Positions 17,566 to 26,895 are shown, numbered from the stretch's first letter. The stretch: 64,000 nt of DNA from Parapedobacter sp051400755 (GCF_051400755.1 NZ_JBLFFL010000001.1:868001-932000), one strand, 5' to 3'. The notes: a model not told the origin generated them from the letters alone. Made by a program: numbers and translations.

Positions 17566-18549
17566 ATGCATATAATCGAAATCGCTAATTTATTAAAGAA
17601 AATACGGCCAAAGCTGGAATTTCAGCGGACTATTTTAAATACCGGTAATGCCAAAAAGAATTATTTAAATGGCCTTACAAAATTTAGACTTCTAATTCAA
17701 GATCTGGCGGCAGTACCAGCACTAGACGTCTCTCTTGAACCGATTTCAAAGTCTTCCATTTTCCAAACCGATTCTGATGAACTGTATATTACAGATCAAG
17801 AGCTAGGTGCTCTTGATAGGCAAATGGAAAAGTTGCATTTTGCGTTAGATGCAATCATTTCATTAGGAGAAACGTCCGATTCGCACGAAGATCATATTAG
17901 AATAAAATTGCCCCCATTCCAAACCTTTGAGGATCTCCAAAAACTTTCGGGGGACTTAAAATTAGCAATTGAAATCCCGCTAAAAAATAGCAAACTGGAT
18001 ACCTCTGTTAGCATAAATAAATTGGAACCGGGCTCCACCTGGCTCGTAATCGGATTGGGAGTTCGTTTAGCTACACAATTCTTGGCCGACTTAGCGAATT
18101 TGGCTTTGAACATCAGAATGAAAAAAAGCGAATCAGATAAACATATGGAGTATGCAAAACAGATAAAGGCAAACACTGAAATGTTGGATGCTATCTCTAA
18201 ATTAACGCGAGAATCTGTTGATCAGTACTTGAATGAACAAACTAAACAACTTCAAAATAAATATTTCGATCAAAAAAAGAGCAATGATATATTAAACGTT
18301 ATAAAAACCTCTACAGAAACTTTTGCCAATCTCTATGAGAAAGGAATGATTATTCAAAGTACCATCCCCAGCGCTACTCAGAATGATAAAAACTTGGTTG
18401 AATTTCCTTCTTTGGATAAAATACGATCCATCAAGGAAGGTGTAAAGCAAATTTCTCCGGGCGAAAATGATGCGGAAGAAAAAACAGAGAACCCTAAGAT
18501 TCGTAAACACAACCATGTAAACAAATCCCCGATTCAAAAAAAATCATGA
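17566..18549 (+). CDS. Hypothetical protein with a central hydrophobic segment and coiled coil (AT-rich island)
   Basis: This 327-residue protein is not recognised. Residues 1-140 are mixed alpha/beta with several charged helices. An SINKLEPGSTWLVIGLGV stretch (149-166) leads into a hydrophobic segment to about 182 that could be one membrane helix or a buried helix. Residues 185-265 are strongly helical and charged (KHMEYAKQIKANTEMLDAIS), likely coiled coil. The tail from 295 is polar and disordered. The gene overlaps the next by ATGA, so the two are translationally coupled. Codons are far more AT-rich than in flanking SusC/SusD genes, suggesting transfer. Context in an island with a Panacea-like protein makes a defence or conflict role thinkable but unproven. 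Confidence 0.7.
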   Translation: MHIIEIANLLKKIRPKLEFQRTILNTGNAKKNYLNGLTKFRLLIQDLAAVPALDVSLEPISKSSIFQTDSDELYITDQELGALDRQMEKLHFALDAIISLGETSDSHEDHIRIKLPPFQTFEDLQKLSGDLKLAIEIPLKNSKLDTSVSINKLEPGSTWLVIGLGVRLATQFLADLANLALNIRMKKSESDKHMEYAKQIKANTEMLDAISKLTRESVDQYLNEQTKQLQNKYFDQKKSNDILNVIKTSTETFANLYEKGMIIQSTIPSATQNDKNLVEFPSLDKIRSIKEGVKQISPGENDAEEKTENPKIRKHNHVNKSPIQKKS

Positions 18550-18866
18550 GGTACAACGAGGACTTATTATACAATCATCAAGAAAGATTTTTACCCTCCA
18601 AGCCAGATCGAATAAAAGCTCAAATGAGGGTGATATCCGATGCTGAGCCATATGAATTTGAAATTTCATTTCCAAAAAAGACCAACGGCGACAGCATACT
18701 ATTAAATCACAGGGTAATCACCGATAACGGAGATTTTAAATATATTGCACCTAATGACTTTGAAGATTCTTCGGGGATGATGCATAAAGCGATCTATGAT
18801 TGGTCGGTAACCGTAATGAATAAATTATCTGATTTTAAAAAGCTATATGGAAATGGCTTTGAATAA
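18546..18866 (+). CDS. Small hypothetical protein coupled to the 17566 gene
   Basis: The 106-residue protein begins at an ATG that overlaps the upstream stop (ATGA). It is soluble in appearance, with no membrane segment or signal, and contains a beta-rich middle (EPYEFEISFPKKTNGDS) and a helical end (SVTVMNKLSDFKKLYG). I do not recognise the family. The overlap and shared AT-rich codon use argue that it works with the 327-residue protein. It converges on the 625-residue membrane protein gene, with 28 bases between the stops. Confidence 0.68.
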   Translation: MRYNEDLLYNHQERFLPSKPDRIKAQMRVISDAEPYEFEISFPKKTNGDSILLNHRVITDNGDFKYIAPNDFEDSSGMMHKAIYDWSVTVMNKLSDFKKLYGNGFE

Positions 18867-18894
18867 CCAATGCCTCAAAGAAAATCTCTATATA

Positions 18895-20772
18895 TTATTT
18901 ATTTTTGTCAGTAATTAATCCAAAAATTGGGTCGCCAATAAAATATCCAATAGCAAAACAACTACTTATAAAAACCAAAATAACTATTATCCAGTGAAAG
19001 ATATGGACTTGTTTTATGTTGTCGCGTGTTATAATCCAAATTAATAATACAAACAGACATAGCGAATAACCAAAAGCCATGATGAACCGATAGTATACGT
19101 GAGGATCATAAGCGACTTCTTTTTGTGAGAATATTTGAATGCTTCCTATTGAGAATAGCGCGACCGCAGAAAATATAGCGAGGATTTCCACAGATCTCCT
19201 TTCTTGATTGCGCATCTTTGCCGATGACTCATTCACGTCTTCAACTACATATTGTAATTTGTCATATACCGAATCTAATGTGTCGTATTTGAGCTTTCGC
19301 AACTGTAATTCGTCCTTTGACCTCGACGTTTGGCCATAGTTTAGGGGTAGTAAAAAAGACGAAAAGAAAAATAATTTGACCTTAGGGTACCCGTCGATAG
19401 TTATTTCGTAATCCGACTGGCATTCTCCGAATGGCATTTGTATCGGCAAAAAACTTTTAAACCTACTCCACTTTAATGTCTCTTCAAATTTGCCTAGTGT
19501 CTTGGAGTACAGAGCCAAGAAAATTTTAAACTGTTTATATTTTTCTTTGTCAACCAAGTTATTAAGCAGAGCCTCAATTTTTATTCCAATAGTCTTTGCT
19601 AGCTTCTCCCAAGGAAAATAATTCCGTACATTATTGATATTCTGATGATTGCGTATTCCATCATATAAATCAACACATTGCTGATACGTAATTTTTGAAT
19701 TTTCACATTGAAGCGATACATCATTGTTAAATAAGTAAGAATAGGTGACTTTTCTGGCATATTCGTCCAGTCTCAATGAGGACAACACTGGCTTCTTACT
19801 AAATTCTGTTAGCAGATTCGACGTCTGTTCCTTATTCTTTGTATCATCCTTATAGATTTTTATCAAGCCATGAAAGTCTTTATAGCAATAATTAGCTTGT
19901 AGCTTTTCATATATGCTTTGGACGCGCTTACGTTGTTCCGATTTAAAATTTGAAGTAAAACCATAATGGGTTTTTATAAGGCCGTCCCATTTGGTTAGAC
20001 TTTCATCAATTGAAATACCGTCAACACTTAGTTCCCTGTCAGCCTGTTGATCAAAAGAATATATGAGTTCTGCAGCTCCATCGGCACTTGTGGTCTTAAT
20101 TCTATACAGAATCTTCTTAAGAAGGAAGTTCAGTTTCACTAAAATTGCACTTTTTAAATTCTCGTCTTTAATCAGCAACTCGCTCACTTCTTTTTCCAGA
20201 AAAAGCAGATCTTTAACTACGTTCTCATTTTGATGATAACGAAAATGCTCTATTCTGGTAAAATATATTGTATGTTCAAATGCTCTAGAATATGCCAAAA
20301 CATCTTGATCTGTATCATGTTGCTTTTCTCCTATTTTGTCTCCTCGGAATAATTGCCTCTTATGTTCAAGGTCAAACTGAACCCGCAAATCACGTGCAAG
20401 ATAATCGATATGGAGTTTAATGGTATGTTTCAGGGGATGTAAAATATTATCGAAAAATCTACTTTGCAATTCAAGCTGAATTTCTCCATTCTCCTTAATT
20501 TCAATTTGACTAGACACTTTTTCGAGAAAGATTTCAAGGTCTCTGATACTGAGACTTTCATTATCTTTGTCAGACAGACGGCAATATTCTCCACTTAATA
20601 TTAACAGAGTATAATATTTGAAAATTTCTGTTGAGGCATTAATAATATTATTTACCAAGACATCTTTATAAGTGTCTGCGGAAATCCCACTTGGCACTTT
20701 TAGCCAGTTTTCATGAAAAAAATCCGATTCAAGCTTAGTTATAAGAGTGGAGATAGGTAAAATATACTCCAT
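18895..20772 (-). CDS. Large protein with three C-terminal membrane helices; candidate effector of a Panacea-linked module
   Basis: The 625-residue protein is largely helical and charged over residues 1-500, with no signal peptide and no catalytic motif that I can name. A short helical linker (ESSAKMRNQERRSVE) leads to three membrane helices at about 530-548, 563-581 and 592-613, so the bulk is probably cytosolic and tethered to the inner membrane. It begins 12 bases after the Panacea-like gene on the same strand, the usual order of antitoxin then toxin. Known Panacea partners include membrane-acting toxins. A toxin or phage-defence effector is therefore proposed, by inference. Base use is strongly AT-rich compared with the neighbourhood. 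Confidence 0.72.
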   Translation of the reverse strand: MEYILPISTLITKLESDFFHENWLKVPSGISADTYKDVLVNNIINASTEIFKYYTLLILSGEYCRLSDKDNESLSIRDLEIFLEKVSSQIEIKENGEIQLELQSRFFDNILHPLKHTIKLHIDYLARDLRVQFDLEHKRQLFRGDKIGEKQHDTDQDVLAYSRAFEHTIYFTRIEHFRYHQNENVVKDLLFLEKEVSELLIKDENLKSAILVKLNFLLKKILYRIKTTSADGAAELIYSFDQQADRELSVDGISIDESLTKWDGLIKTHYGFTSNFKSEQRKRVQSIYEKLQANYCYKDFHGLIKIYKDDTKNKEQTSNLLTEFSKKPVLSSLRLDEYARKVTYSYLFNNDVSLQCENSKITYQQCVDLYDGIRNHQNINNVRNYFPWEKLAKTIGIKIEALLNNLVDKEKYKQFKIFLALYSKTLGKFEETLKWSRFKSFLPIQMPFGECQSDYEITIDGYPKVKLFFFSSFLLPLNYGQTSRSKDELQLRKLKYDTLDSVYDKLQYVVEDVNESSAKMRNQERRSVEILAIFSAVALFSIGSIQIFSQKEVAYDPHVYYRFIMAFGYSLCLFVLLIWIITRDNIKQVHIFHWIIVILVFISSCFAIGYFIGDPIFGLITDKNK

Positions 20773-20784
20773 AGGCGGGTTAGG

Positions 20785-21315
20785 TTAATATAAGCTGTAC
20801 AATTTAGTCTCCTGTTGTATAAGTTCTTTACTAATTGGCTTTGAATAAAACCCTGAGTTCCTTGCTTGCTCAAAAGTATATCTCCATGAAAACCACCGAT
20901 GACTTAACTCAACGAGGTCAAAAGGCGGCAACGATATAAGATCAAAATTTTGTGTTTTTAGATTGTTGACAATTTCATCCATAACAAACGACTGTTCATG
21001 TTGAATGTCGTTCAAATTCGAGCCAGGCCTTATTAGCAACTTAAAATTTGTAACATCAAAATGCTCCAATGTTGACAAGGCATTATACACTTCACTTTCG
21101 ACATGCCCATATGGCATAGCACGAAAATCATCGAAGATTTCTAAAGCTTCATGGCTGGTTGAACAAGCAAAAAAATGCAGCTTTACAACCTTGAGCTTGC
21201 TTAGGTCGTTCGATAGATGATTATTAAATTCATTAATGCTAGTGTTATGATATTCGCAAAACCATTCCATCAATCTCTTGAGAAAATATTCGAACAAAAT
21301 GATTTTTGGAGTCAT
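20785..21315 (-). CDS. Panacea (DUF4065/SocA)-like domain protein, probable antitoxin
   Basis: The 176-residue protein shows the pattern of the Panacea fold by eye. It has KLKVVKLHFFACSTSHEAL, where the family has a K-L-x-K-L-L-Y-F-A helix, then FDDFRAMPYGHVESEVYNAL, matching the family's F-x-A-x-x-Y-G-P-V-x-x-x-V-Y motif with Pro replaced by His. The C-terminal LVELSHRWFSWRYTFEQAR matches its L-S-H segment. Panacea proteins neutralise many unrelated toxins encoded beside them. The neighbouring 625-residue membrane protein is the natural partner. An AT-rich inverted repeat lies about 120 bases upstream and could be an operator. The assignment rests on motif reading, not on a search. Confidence 0.65.
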   Translation of the reverse strand: MTPKIILFEYFLKRLMEWFCEYHNTSINEFNNHLSNDLSKLKVVKLHFFACSTSHEALEIFDDFRAMPYGHVESEVYNALSTLEHFDVTNFKLLIRPGSNLNDIQHEQSFVMDEIVNNLKTQNFDLISLPPFDLVELSHRWFSWRYTFEQARNSGFYSKPISKELIQQETKLYSLY

Positions 21316-21435
21316 ATAATGAATTTCTACACTGTTAATTCTAAGATATAATTATGTCAATATCAATAAAGTAGATACGATTCGGCTAGACAAATGTTTT
21401 GGTTACCGCTTACTCGCCCTTATCTCGAAAGCAGC

Positions 21436-21462
21436 TATTAAATATAATTGTTATATTTAATA
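21436..21462. repeat. AT-rich perfect inverted repeat upstream of the Panacea-like gene
   Basis: Arms TATTAAATATAA and TTATATTTAATA (12 bases each) flank the spacer TTG. It lies 121 bases before the start of the Panacea-like gene in the 401-base gap 21316-21716. It could be an operator for autoregulation; there is no T-run to make it a clear terminator. The rest of the gap holds the right 48-bp repeat and a terminator. Confidence 0.5.
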
Positions 21463-21562
21463 ATAGCAAAGGTAAAATTTATTTTTTATCAGCTTCGAGA
21501 AAATACCATGTTTTATTCTTTTTTAACAGAAATCGGTTTGCTGTATGATAAAACAATTTCAG

Positions 21563-21610
21563 AAAAGCGAAAAGCCCGATGTTTTTGGATTGCCGGACTT
21601 TTCTATCAAC
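21563..21610 (+). repeat. 48-bp direct repeat, right copy
   Basis: This is the partner of 17121-17168 (44/48 identical, same orientation). The hairpin arms GAAAAGCCCG (21569-21578) and CGGACTTTTC (21594-21603) are kept. It marks the right edge of the AT-rich island. Confidence 0.6.
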
Positions 21611-21658
21611 TGGATCTATCTCGATTAAACGCACAGATATAGCATCCATTAACAAAAA

Positions 21659-21688
21659 TCGGAGGCCTTTTAATCAAAGAACCTCCGA
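21659..21688 (-). terminator. Intrinsic terminator after the second SusD
   Basis: On the minus strand TCGGAGG and CCTCCGA form a 7-base stem, followed by ATTTTTG. It lies 29 bases beyond the SusD stop at 21717 and ends that operon. Confidence 0.65.
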
Positions 21689-21716
21689 CGGTCTGTCTCT
21701 ACTTTCAATTACGGTT

Positions 21717-23354
21717 CTATGGCTTATCCCACCACACAGGCTCGCTGAGATAAGTTGGGTTTCCCGCATTAGGATTCGCCGCGCGTACTTGTTCGCTATT
21801 GTAGTTGATTTCATAGCTTGCCACCGCAAATCGCCTTGGCCAGTCGGTTGCCGTTGGGTACGCCTCCACATAGACGTGCGAGGGACGCTTGAATCCTTTG
21901 TAGACGCCTGCGGCTTCGTTATAATTACCCGAGGCATCCGTACAATAGTCCATACGCCTCAAATCCGCCCATTGCTCTGGCGAATAAGAAAGTGCAATAT
22001 ATTTCTGAATCATAATATGGCTCAACGTGAGGTCACTTGGATTTTGAATGACCGATGTGCTGTTGAGAAAGGCGTCGATCTCGCCACCGTCAACACCCAT
22101 AATGTTCATGTGTGATCGTATCCCAGCTTTATATGCAGCCAGTGCTTCGCTGGCCTGACCTTGGCGGAATTTCACCTCTGCTTCAATGAAACGCGCCTCA
22201 GCATTCGTGAACAATAGCCCTTTCCCTCCCCGCTGGGTGTACCACACACCCGTTGACAGCTTCCGGGGGCTACCCTTATACATCCCGTCGGCCACCCGCA
22301 TTTGGATGTACACGGAATCCGCATTAGAGAATTTCTCGTCATCGGCACTATAAGAATATTGGGCGGGACCGGTATTGGGCAATTCTGATGTCATATCTAC
22401 TCCTTGCGATAATCGGAACGTGCCGTCAGGTTCCTGCGAACGGGGGATCAGAAGGGTCAGCCTCGGATCTACCATATCATTAGTCCCCGTAGGCGCACCC
22501 GTATAGTTATTGGTGATATAATCTACATACAGCTTGGTGACGCGCGCGGTCAATCCCGTATTTTGATATTGCAGGGCGGACTTTGCCAGATTAGTGGTCG
22601 TCTCTGATTCATCCACATATTGCATGATCGAACTTTGGTCATCCGTCTGCGGACCATTGGCGAGCGCACCCAATACCGCTTGTGAATCGTAAGACGCCTT
22701 CTTGGTCAAATGGTTGAGCTGACGGGCTTTCAAGCCGTATGCAAGCCGGATCCAATTATCCACCCGGCCACCGTTCAAAATGTCGCCTTCGGCCAAGTCG
22801 GGGGCCCCAACTTCTTGCGTTTTCCCTAAATCAGCGATCGCCTCATCCAGCAGTTCGAGGACTTTGCCATGGATATACTCGCCGTCGTCAAATTTAGGCG
22901 TAATGGTGCTTACATCATCGAACTCATCGTAAGGCATCATGCCATAAAAATCTGAAAGCGCTGCAAAACCCCACGCTTTGATAATCTTCGCGACGCCGAT
23001 ATAATGGTAGGCGCCAACTTTCTCCGCAGCGGCAATGGTAGGCGTTATATTCACTGCGCAATTGACATACCAAGCCTGCCAGGGCCAATTGGCGCTGGAT
23101 TCGTTGGAGTACCAGCGGGTAAGATTCCAGTTGTTGTTGATGGCATAGGTAACCGCCAGCTGTTGCGTTAAGAATGCCGCCCTTGTGCCAGCACTTTCGT
23201 AACCGTCTGAAAACTGTGCTAACAATGGCGGGAGGCGCTGTTCTGGTGTAGGTACGGTAGAATTAGCCGAATTGGGGTTGTCATTGATGTCCAGCCACTT
23301 TTCGCACGATGCAAAAATGAAAGACAACATGAAGATATATATGATTCTTTTCAT
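21717..23354 (-). CDS. SusD-like lipoprotein (SusD-like_2 type)
   Basis: About 545 residues from ATG 23354, with a lipoprotein signal MKRIIYIFMLSFIFASC followed by EKWLDINDNPNSA, typical of the SusD-like_2 branch. The end AGNPTYLSEPVWWDKP is also typical. The frame could open at 23378, but that would run into the SusC stop and spoil the signal peptide. It follows SusC by 10 bases. No enzyme gene belongs to this pair in the window, so the ligand is unknown. A terminator follows. Confidence 0.92.
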   Translation of the reverse strand: MKRIIYIFMLSFIFASCEKWLDINDNPNSANSTVPTPEQRLPPLLAQFSDGYESAGTRAAFLTQQLAVTYAINNNWNLTRWYSNESSANWPWQAWYVNCAVNITPTIAAAEKVGAYHYIGVAKIIKAWGFAALSDFYGMMPYDEFDDVSTITPKFDDGEYIHGKVLELLDEAIADLGKTQEVGAPDLAEGDILNGGRVDNWIRLAYGLKARQLNHLTKKASYDSQAVLGALANGPQTDDQSSIMQYVDESETTTNLAKSALQYQNTGLTARVTKLYVDYITNNYTGAPTGTNDMVDPRLTLLIPRSQEPDGTFRLSQGVDMTSELPNTGPAQYSYSADDEKFSNADSVYIQMRVADGMYKGSPRKLSTGVWYTQRGGKGLLFTNAEARFIEAEVKFRQGQASEALAAYKAGIRSHMNIMGVDGGEIDAFLNSTSVIQNPSDLTLSHIMIQKYIALSYSPEQWADLRRMDYCTDASGNYNEAAGVYKGFKRPSHVYVEAYPTATDWPRRFAVASYEINYNSEQVRAANPNAGNPTYLSEPVWWDKP

Positions 23355-23364
23355 CGCATTAAAC

Positions 23365-26300
23365 TTAAAAATTAACATTCAAACCCAACGTAAACCCAGC
23401 TGTATTGGGCACGCCGGCATAATCAATCCCAACAGAACCTGATCCGATCACTCCGGCACCGGCGGCACTGGTTTCCGGATCCATCCCCGAATAATTGGTG
23501 AATAACAGCAGGTTGGTTCCTGTAGCTGTTACGGACAACCCTTTAATAAAACCCGTCCGGTTGAGCAATTGTTGCGGAAGTGCATATGATAAGGAGACAC
23601 TACGCAATCGCAGCCAGTTGACGTTTTCAACAAAGAATGGCGTGTGATTCAAATAGATATCGCGGTAATACCGCTCATCGGCAGCAACCTCCCTCGTGAC
23701 AGCCTCGTATTGACTGGTCTCCGGATTAAGCGACATGCCGGTGAATGTAATGGTACTGCCTCTATTTTCCGTCATTTTACTCAGGCCATAGGCGGTCAAC
23801 AAATACTCCGTGGCATTGTATACATCACCACCTTTGCGGAAATCAAACAGGAAGGACAGATTCCAGTCTTTATAGCTTAATGAATTGTTCCATCCGCCAA
23901 TGAAATTGGGTTCCCTATTGCCAATGGGCAGAGTGGCCAGCGTGGAGGTGAGCGGGTATCCGGTATTCCAATTCAGCAATAAATTACCCGCTTCATCCGT
24001 TTGCCATTTGGATCCGCTAATGCCCATGAAGTTTCCGTCTCCGAAAGAAGCAGCTTTGCCATTACCGACCTGTACATCGGTCACATACAAAATAGGCAGC
24101 GCGCCGGGCAATTCCTTCACTACTCCTTTGTTGTGAGACAAATTCAATGTGGTTTCCCAATTGAAATTTTCCCGTTTAATCGGTGTAGCATTGAGCGTCA
24201 GTTCGACACCTCGGTTTTCTATTTCACCGGTATTTACATAACTCAATATATACGCTGTGGCATTACTTACGCGAGGCTGCAAAATCTGGTCTTTACTGTT
24301 ATTCACGTAGTAAGCAAAATCCAACCCCAGCCGATTCTGCAAGAAGCGCAGTTCTGTGCCTATTTCCATGGAAGTGGTAGTTTCCGGTTTTAACTGGTCA
24401 TTGCCCCGTGTCCAATAATTTCTAAATCCGCCGCCGATGGTCAATTCGGGACCGAACAGATAGGTATTAGTCTGATAAGCCGGGGCATCCTTCCCAACCC
24501 GCGCCCAGGATGCGCGCAGTTTACCAAAAGACAAGATATCATTTGGCTGGATTAACTCGGAGAACACAAAACTGCCGCTGAATGACGGATAAAAAAATGA
24601 CCTGTTTTGTATGGGAAGCGTAGAAGACCAATCGTTCCGCCCCGTGACACTTAAGTATGCCATATTTTTGTATCCTAAGCGGATATCGCCATATACGCCC
24701 ACCAAACGCCTTTCTGTGATTGCCTGGTTGAAATATTTGTTCTCTTGCTCTGCATTGTTCAGCGAATAGAAATTGGGAATGACAAAATCCTCTGCCCTTG
24801 CCGAATTGGATTTTATCCGTGTATCTTCCGATGTAGTCCCCAGTAATAGATTGAAATCCCAATCCGCCGCAATGGTTTTATGGAAATTCAGCATCAGATT
24901 CGAATTGATATAATTGTAACTTCTATCCGTTTCCGAAAGCATCCCATTCTGCCAGGCCTCTTTTACACTCGATCCGGGGACAGTCAAACTGGAAAATCCG
25001 GTGGTATAATTGTCTATTCCGAGCCGGTAAGTGGCCTCAAACCAATCTGTTATCTTTACCGTGGTGTAGGCAGTCCCGATAAACCGGTCTGTTTGATCCT
25101 TTTGTGGATTTCTGTTGATGATCCAATAGGGATTATCCGTGTCACTATCCAAAGCAAGGTCAGGAAGCAACCGATGCTTTGTCCCATCGGGATTCAGCCA
25201 GTTTTTCATGTCATCATTCCGCGGCCAGGCAATGATGCTCTCCATATAACCACTTCCATTGGATCCCCAGAGACCACTTCCCGTCAGTGTTTTACGGGTA
25301 TTGCTTTTGGCATAAGAGGCATTGACACCGAACGTGAAAATTCCCGCTTTCTGTTCTCCGTTAAATCGGACCGTACTCCGACCATAATCGGTTGTGGGAA
25401 CTACCCCCGACTGGCTAAGGTTTGAAGCGGACAAATAGAAGTTTCCATTGGGACTACCCCCGGAAACACTGAAACTATTGTCGTATGCATATGCCGTTTC
25501 GAAGAAATCGCCCATATTGTCATAGATTGGTTCATCGGCCGCAAAACGGTCACCCCACGAACGCGAAGTTTGATCAGTGAATGTTCCGTTGTAATAAGTC
25601 CCTTGCTTATACATCGCTTGCTGCTCAGGAAGCTTATTCACCCAATTGGACATGAACCTCGATGATACCGATACGTTCGTCCTACCCTCGGAGCCTTTTT
25701 TAGTGGTAATGATAACCGCGCCCGCGGCGGCCCGAAGCCCATACAATGCCGCAGCGGCAGGACCTTTTAGTATCGATATGGATTCGATATCCTCCGGATT
25801 GAGGTCCATCGCACGGTTACTGTTGGTGGTCGATAAGTTGACCGAACCGTCAAAAGCACTGTTATCTCCCTGACCGGTCGAATTGTCCATTGGCATCCCG
25901 TCAATGACAAACAATGGTTGATTGTCACGTTCAAGAGAGGTGCCCCCGCGGATAACAATGGAAGCCGACGAACCCGGTGCACCGCCAGCGTTGGTTACGT
26001 TCACACCGGCTATCTTACCATTTAATGAGTTGATAACGTTGGGATTCTTGTTCTTTAGCAATTCATCAGATTGTATTTCTTGTGCCGCATAACCCAGCGC
26101 CCTTCGTTCCCGTTTAATTCCCATAGCCGTCACAATGACCTCGCCGAGCGCCTCGGCTGACGGAGACAATGCCACATTAATGACTGATGCCACGCCTACT
26201 TCGCGTTCCACAGATTCAAAACCGACTGATTGAAAAATAAGCGTTCGGCCTTGTTGCACCGAAATCATGTACGCCCCCGATCCATCTGTTTGAGTCCGGG

Positions 26301-26451
26301 TGCTGCTCCCCTGTATCGTCACCGTCACCCCCTTCAAGGGCTCACTGGTTTCAACACTTGTCACTTTGCCGGTTACGGTTTTTTGTTGCGCCATTACATG
26401 GGGGGAAATACACATTAGCCCCATGAACAACAGAAGTAACATTCTATTCAT
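23365..26451 (-). CDS. SusC/RagA-family TonB-dependent transporter (orphan pair, central)
   Basis: The 1028-residue protein has signal peptide MNRMLLLLFMGLMCISPHVM, nearly the same as that of the 11541 paralogue, then a carboxypeptidase-regulatory-like domain with VTGKVTSVETSEPLKGVTVT. The plug has a RGGTSLERDNQPLFVIDGMP box and ILKGPAAAALYGLRAAAGAV. The barrel ends in FTLGLNVNF. It imports an unknown ligand together with the SusD that follows. Its upstream region is the second copy of the duplicated control block, suggesting shared regulation with the MurNAc-linked locus. Confidence 0.94.
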   Translation of the reverse strand: MNRMLLLLFMGLMCISPHVMAQQKTVTGKVTSVETSEPLKGVTVTIQGSSTRTQTDGSGAYMISVQQGRTLIFQSVGFESVEREVGVASVINVALSPSAEALGEVIVTAMGIKRERRALGYAAQEIQSDELLKNKNPNVINSLNGKIAGVNVTNAGGAPGSSASIVIRGGTSLERDNQPLFVIDGMPMDNSTGQGDNSAFDGSVNLSTTNSNRAMDLNPEDIESISILKGPAAAALYGLRAAAGAVIITTKKGSEGRTNVSVSSRFMSNWVNKLPEQQAMYKQGTYYNGTFTDQTSRSWGDRFAADEPIYDNMGDFFETAYAYDNSFSVSGGSPNGNFYLSASNLSQSGVVPTTDYGRSTVRFNGEQKAGIFTFGVNASYAKSNTRKTLTGSGLWGSNGSGYMESIIAWPRNDDMKNWLNPDGTKHRLLPDLALDSDTDNPYWIINRNPQKDQTDRFIGTAYTTVKITDWFEATYRLGIDNYTTGFSSLTVPGSSVKEAWQNGMLSETDRSYNYINSNLMLNFHKTIAADWDFNLLLGTTSEDTRIKSNSARAEDFVIPNFYSLNNAEQENKYFNQAITERRLVGVYGDIRLGYKNMAYLSVTGRNDWSSTLPIQNRSFFYPSFSGSFVFSELIQPNDILSFGKLRASWARVGKDAPAYQTNTYLFGPELTIGGGFRNYWTRGNDQLKPETTTSMEIGTELRFLQNRLGLDFAYYVNNSKDQILQPRVSNATAYILSYVNTGEIENRGVELTLNATPIKRENFNWETTLNLSHNKGVVKELPGALPILYVTDVQVGNGKAASFGDGNFMGISGSKWQTDEAGNLLLNWNTGYPLTSTLATLPIGNREPNFIGGWNNSLSYKDWNLSFLFDFRKGGDVYNATEYLLTAYGLSKMTENRGSTITFTGMSLNPETSQYEAVTREVAADERYYRDIYLNHTPFFVENVNWLRLRSVSLSYALPQQLLNRTGFIKGLSVTATGTNLLLFTNYSGMDPETSAAGAGVIGSGSVGIDYAGVPNTAGFTLGLNVNF

Positions 26452-26652
26452 GTTTTGAAGATTTAATTAAGTGATTTTATGATTGATTAAAGTGCCGTCT
26501 GCGTTTTTAGTTGATTGTAAGATTTTATTACTTCATATCGTTTAGTTTTAGGTAAAAAGCAGGTTAAATGATGATATCGAGAACGAATAACAACTCCCAA
26601 GCAGTTTTAACTCAAAAATCTATCCTACGTCAATTGGCAACAGGTCAATACT

Positions 26653-26830
26653 AATTGGATATGCAAGTATAAAACTAAATTTGGAATTTTTGCATGTTTT
26701 TGCATGATTTTTTTTATTCATTCACAAAATTGAGCAAAAAGACATAATAAGTTAACTTATCTCATGTGTTCTTCGACATAAAAACGCATAACTATGATAA
26801 TATTCGAGAGTGGTGACATGCGGCGGTGGA
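26653..26830 (-). promoter_or_regulatory. Duplicated control block, copy B, upstream of the second SusC
   Basis: This is the counterpart of 14995-15174. Conserved parts are TATACTTG on the minus strand (26671-26664), TGCATG words at 26691 and 26701, the palindrome ATAAGTTAACTTAT (26747-26760), and AAAAACGCATAACTATGATA (26780-26799). One single-base and one 3-base length difference separate the copies. The leader to the start at 26451 is about 210 bases. This block, the leader and the operator of the next gene account for the gap 26452-26917. Confidence 0.7.
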
Positions 26831-26856
26831 CACAGGAAGGCCAATCAAAAAATTAG
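26794..26856 (+). other. Conserved micro-ORF, copy B (20 codons)
   Basis: ATG 26794 to TAG 26856 encodes MIIFESGDMRRWTQEGQSKN, related to the frame at 15135. It lies 61 bases before the AAA/DUF4143 gene on the same strand. Whether it is translated is unknown. Confidence 0.35.
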
Positions 26857-26895
26857 TAATATTGTCAACGTATTACCATAATTTTAAGTAATTTT

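Noticed and set aside
18895..20772. CorA-type Mg2+ channel for the 625-residue protein
   Set aside because: It has C-terminal membrane helices after a long helical domain, but there are three, no GxN motif follows the first helix, and the N-terminal part is far longer than in CorA.
21448..21642. 64-residue plus-strand frame across the right direct repeat
   Set aside because: It runs through the hairpin repeat and has no protein-like features; the repeat explains the sequence.
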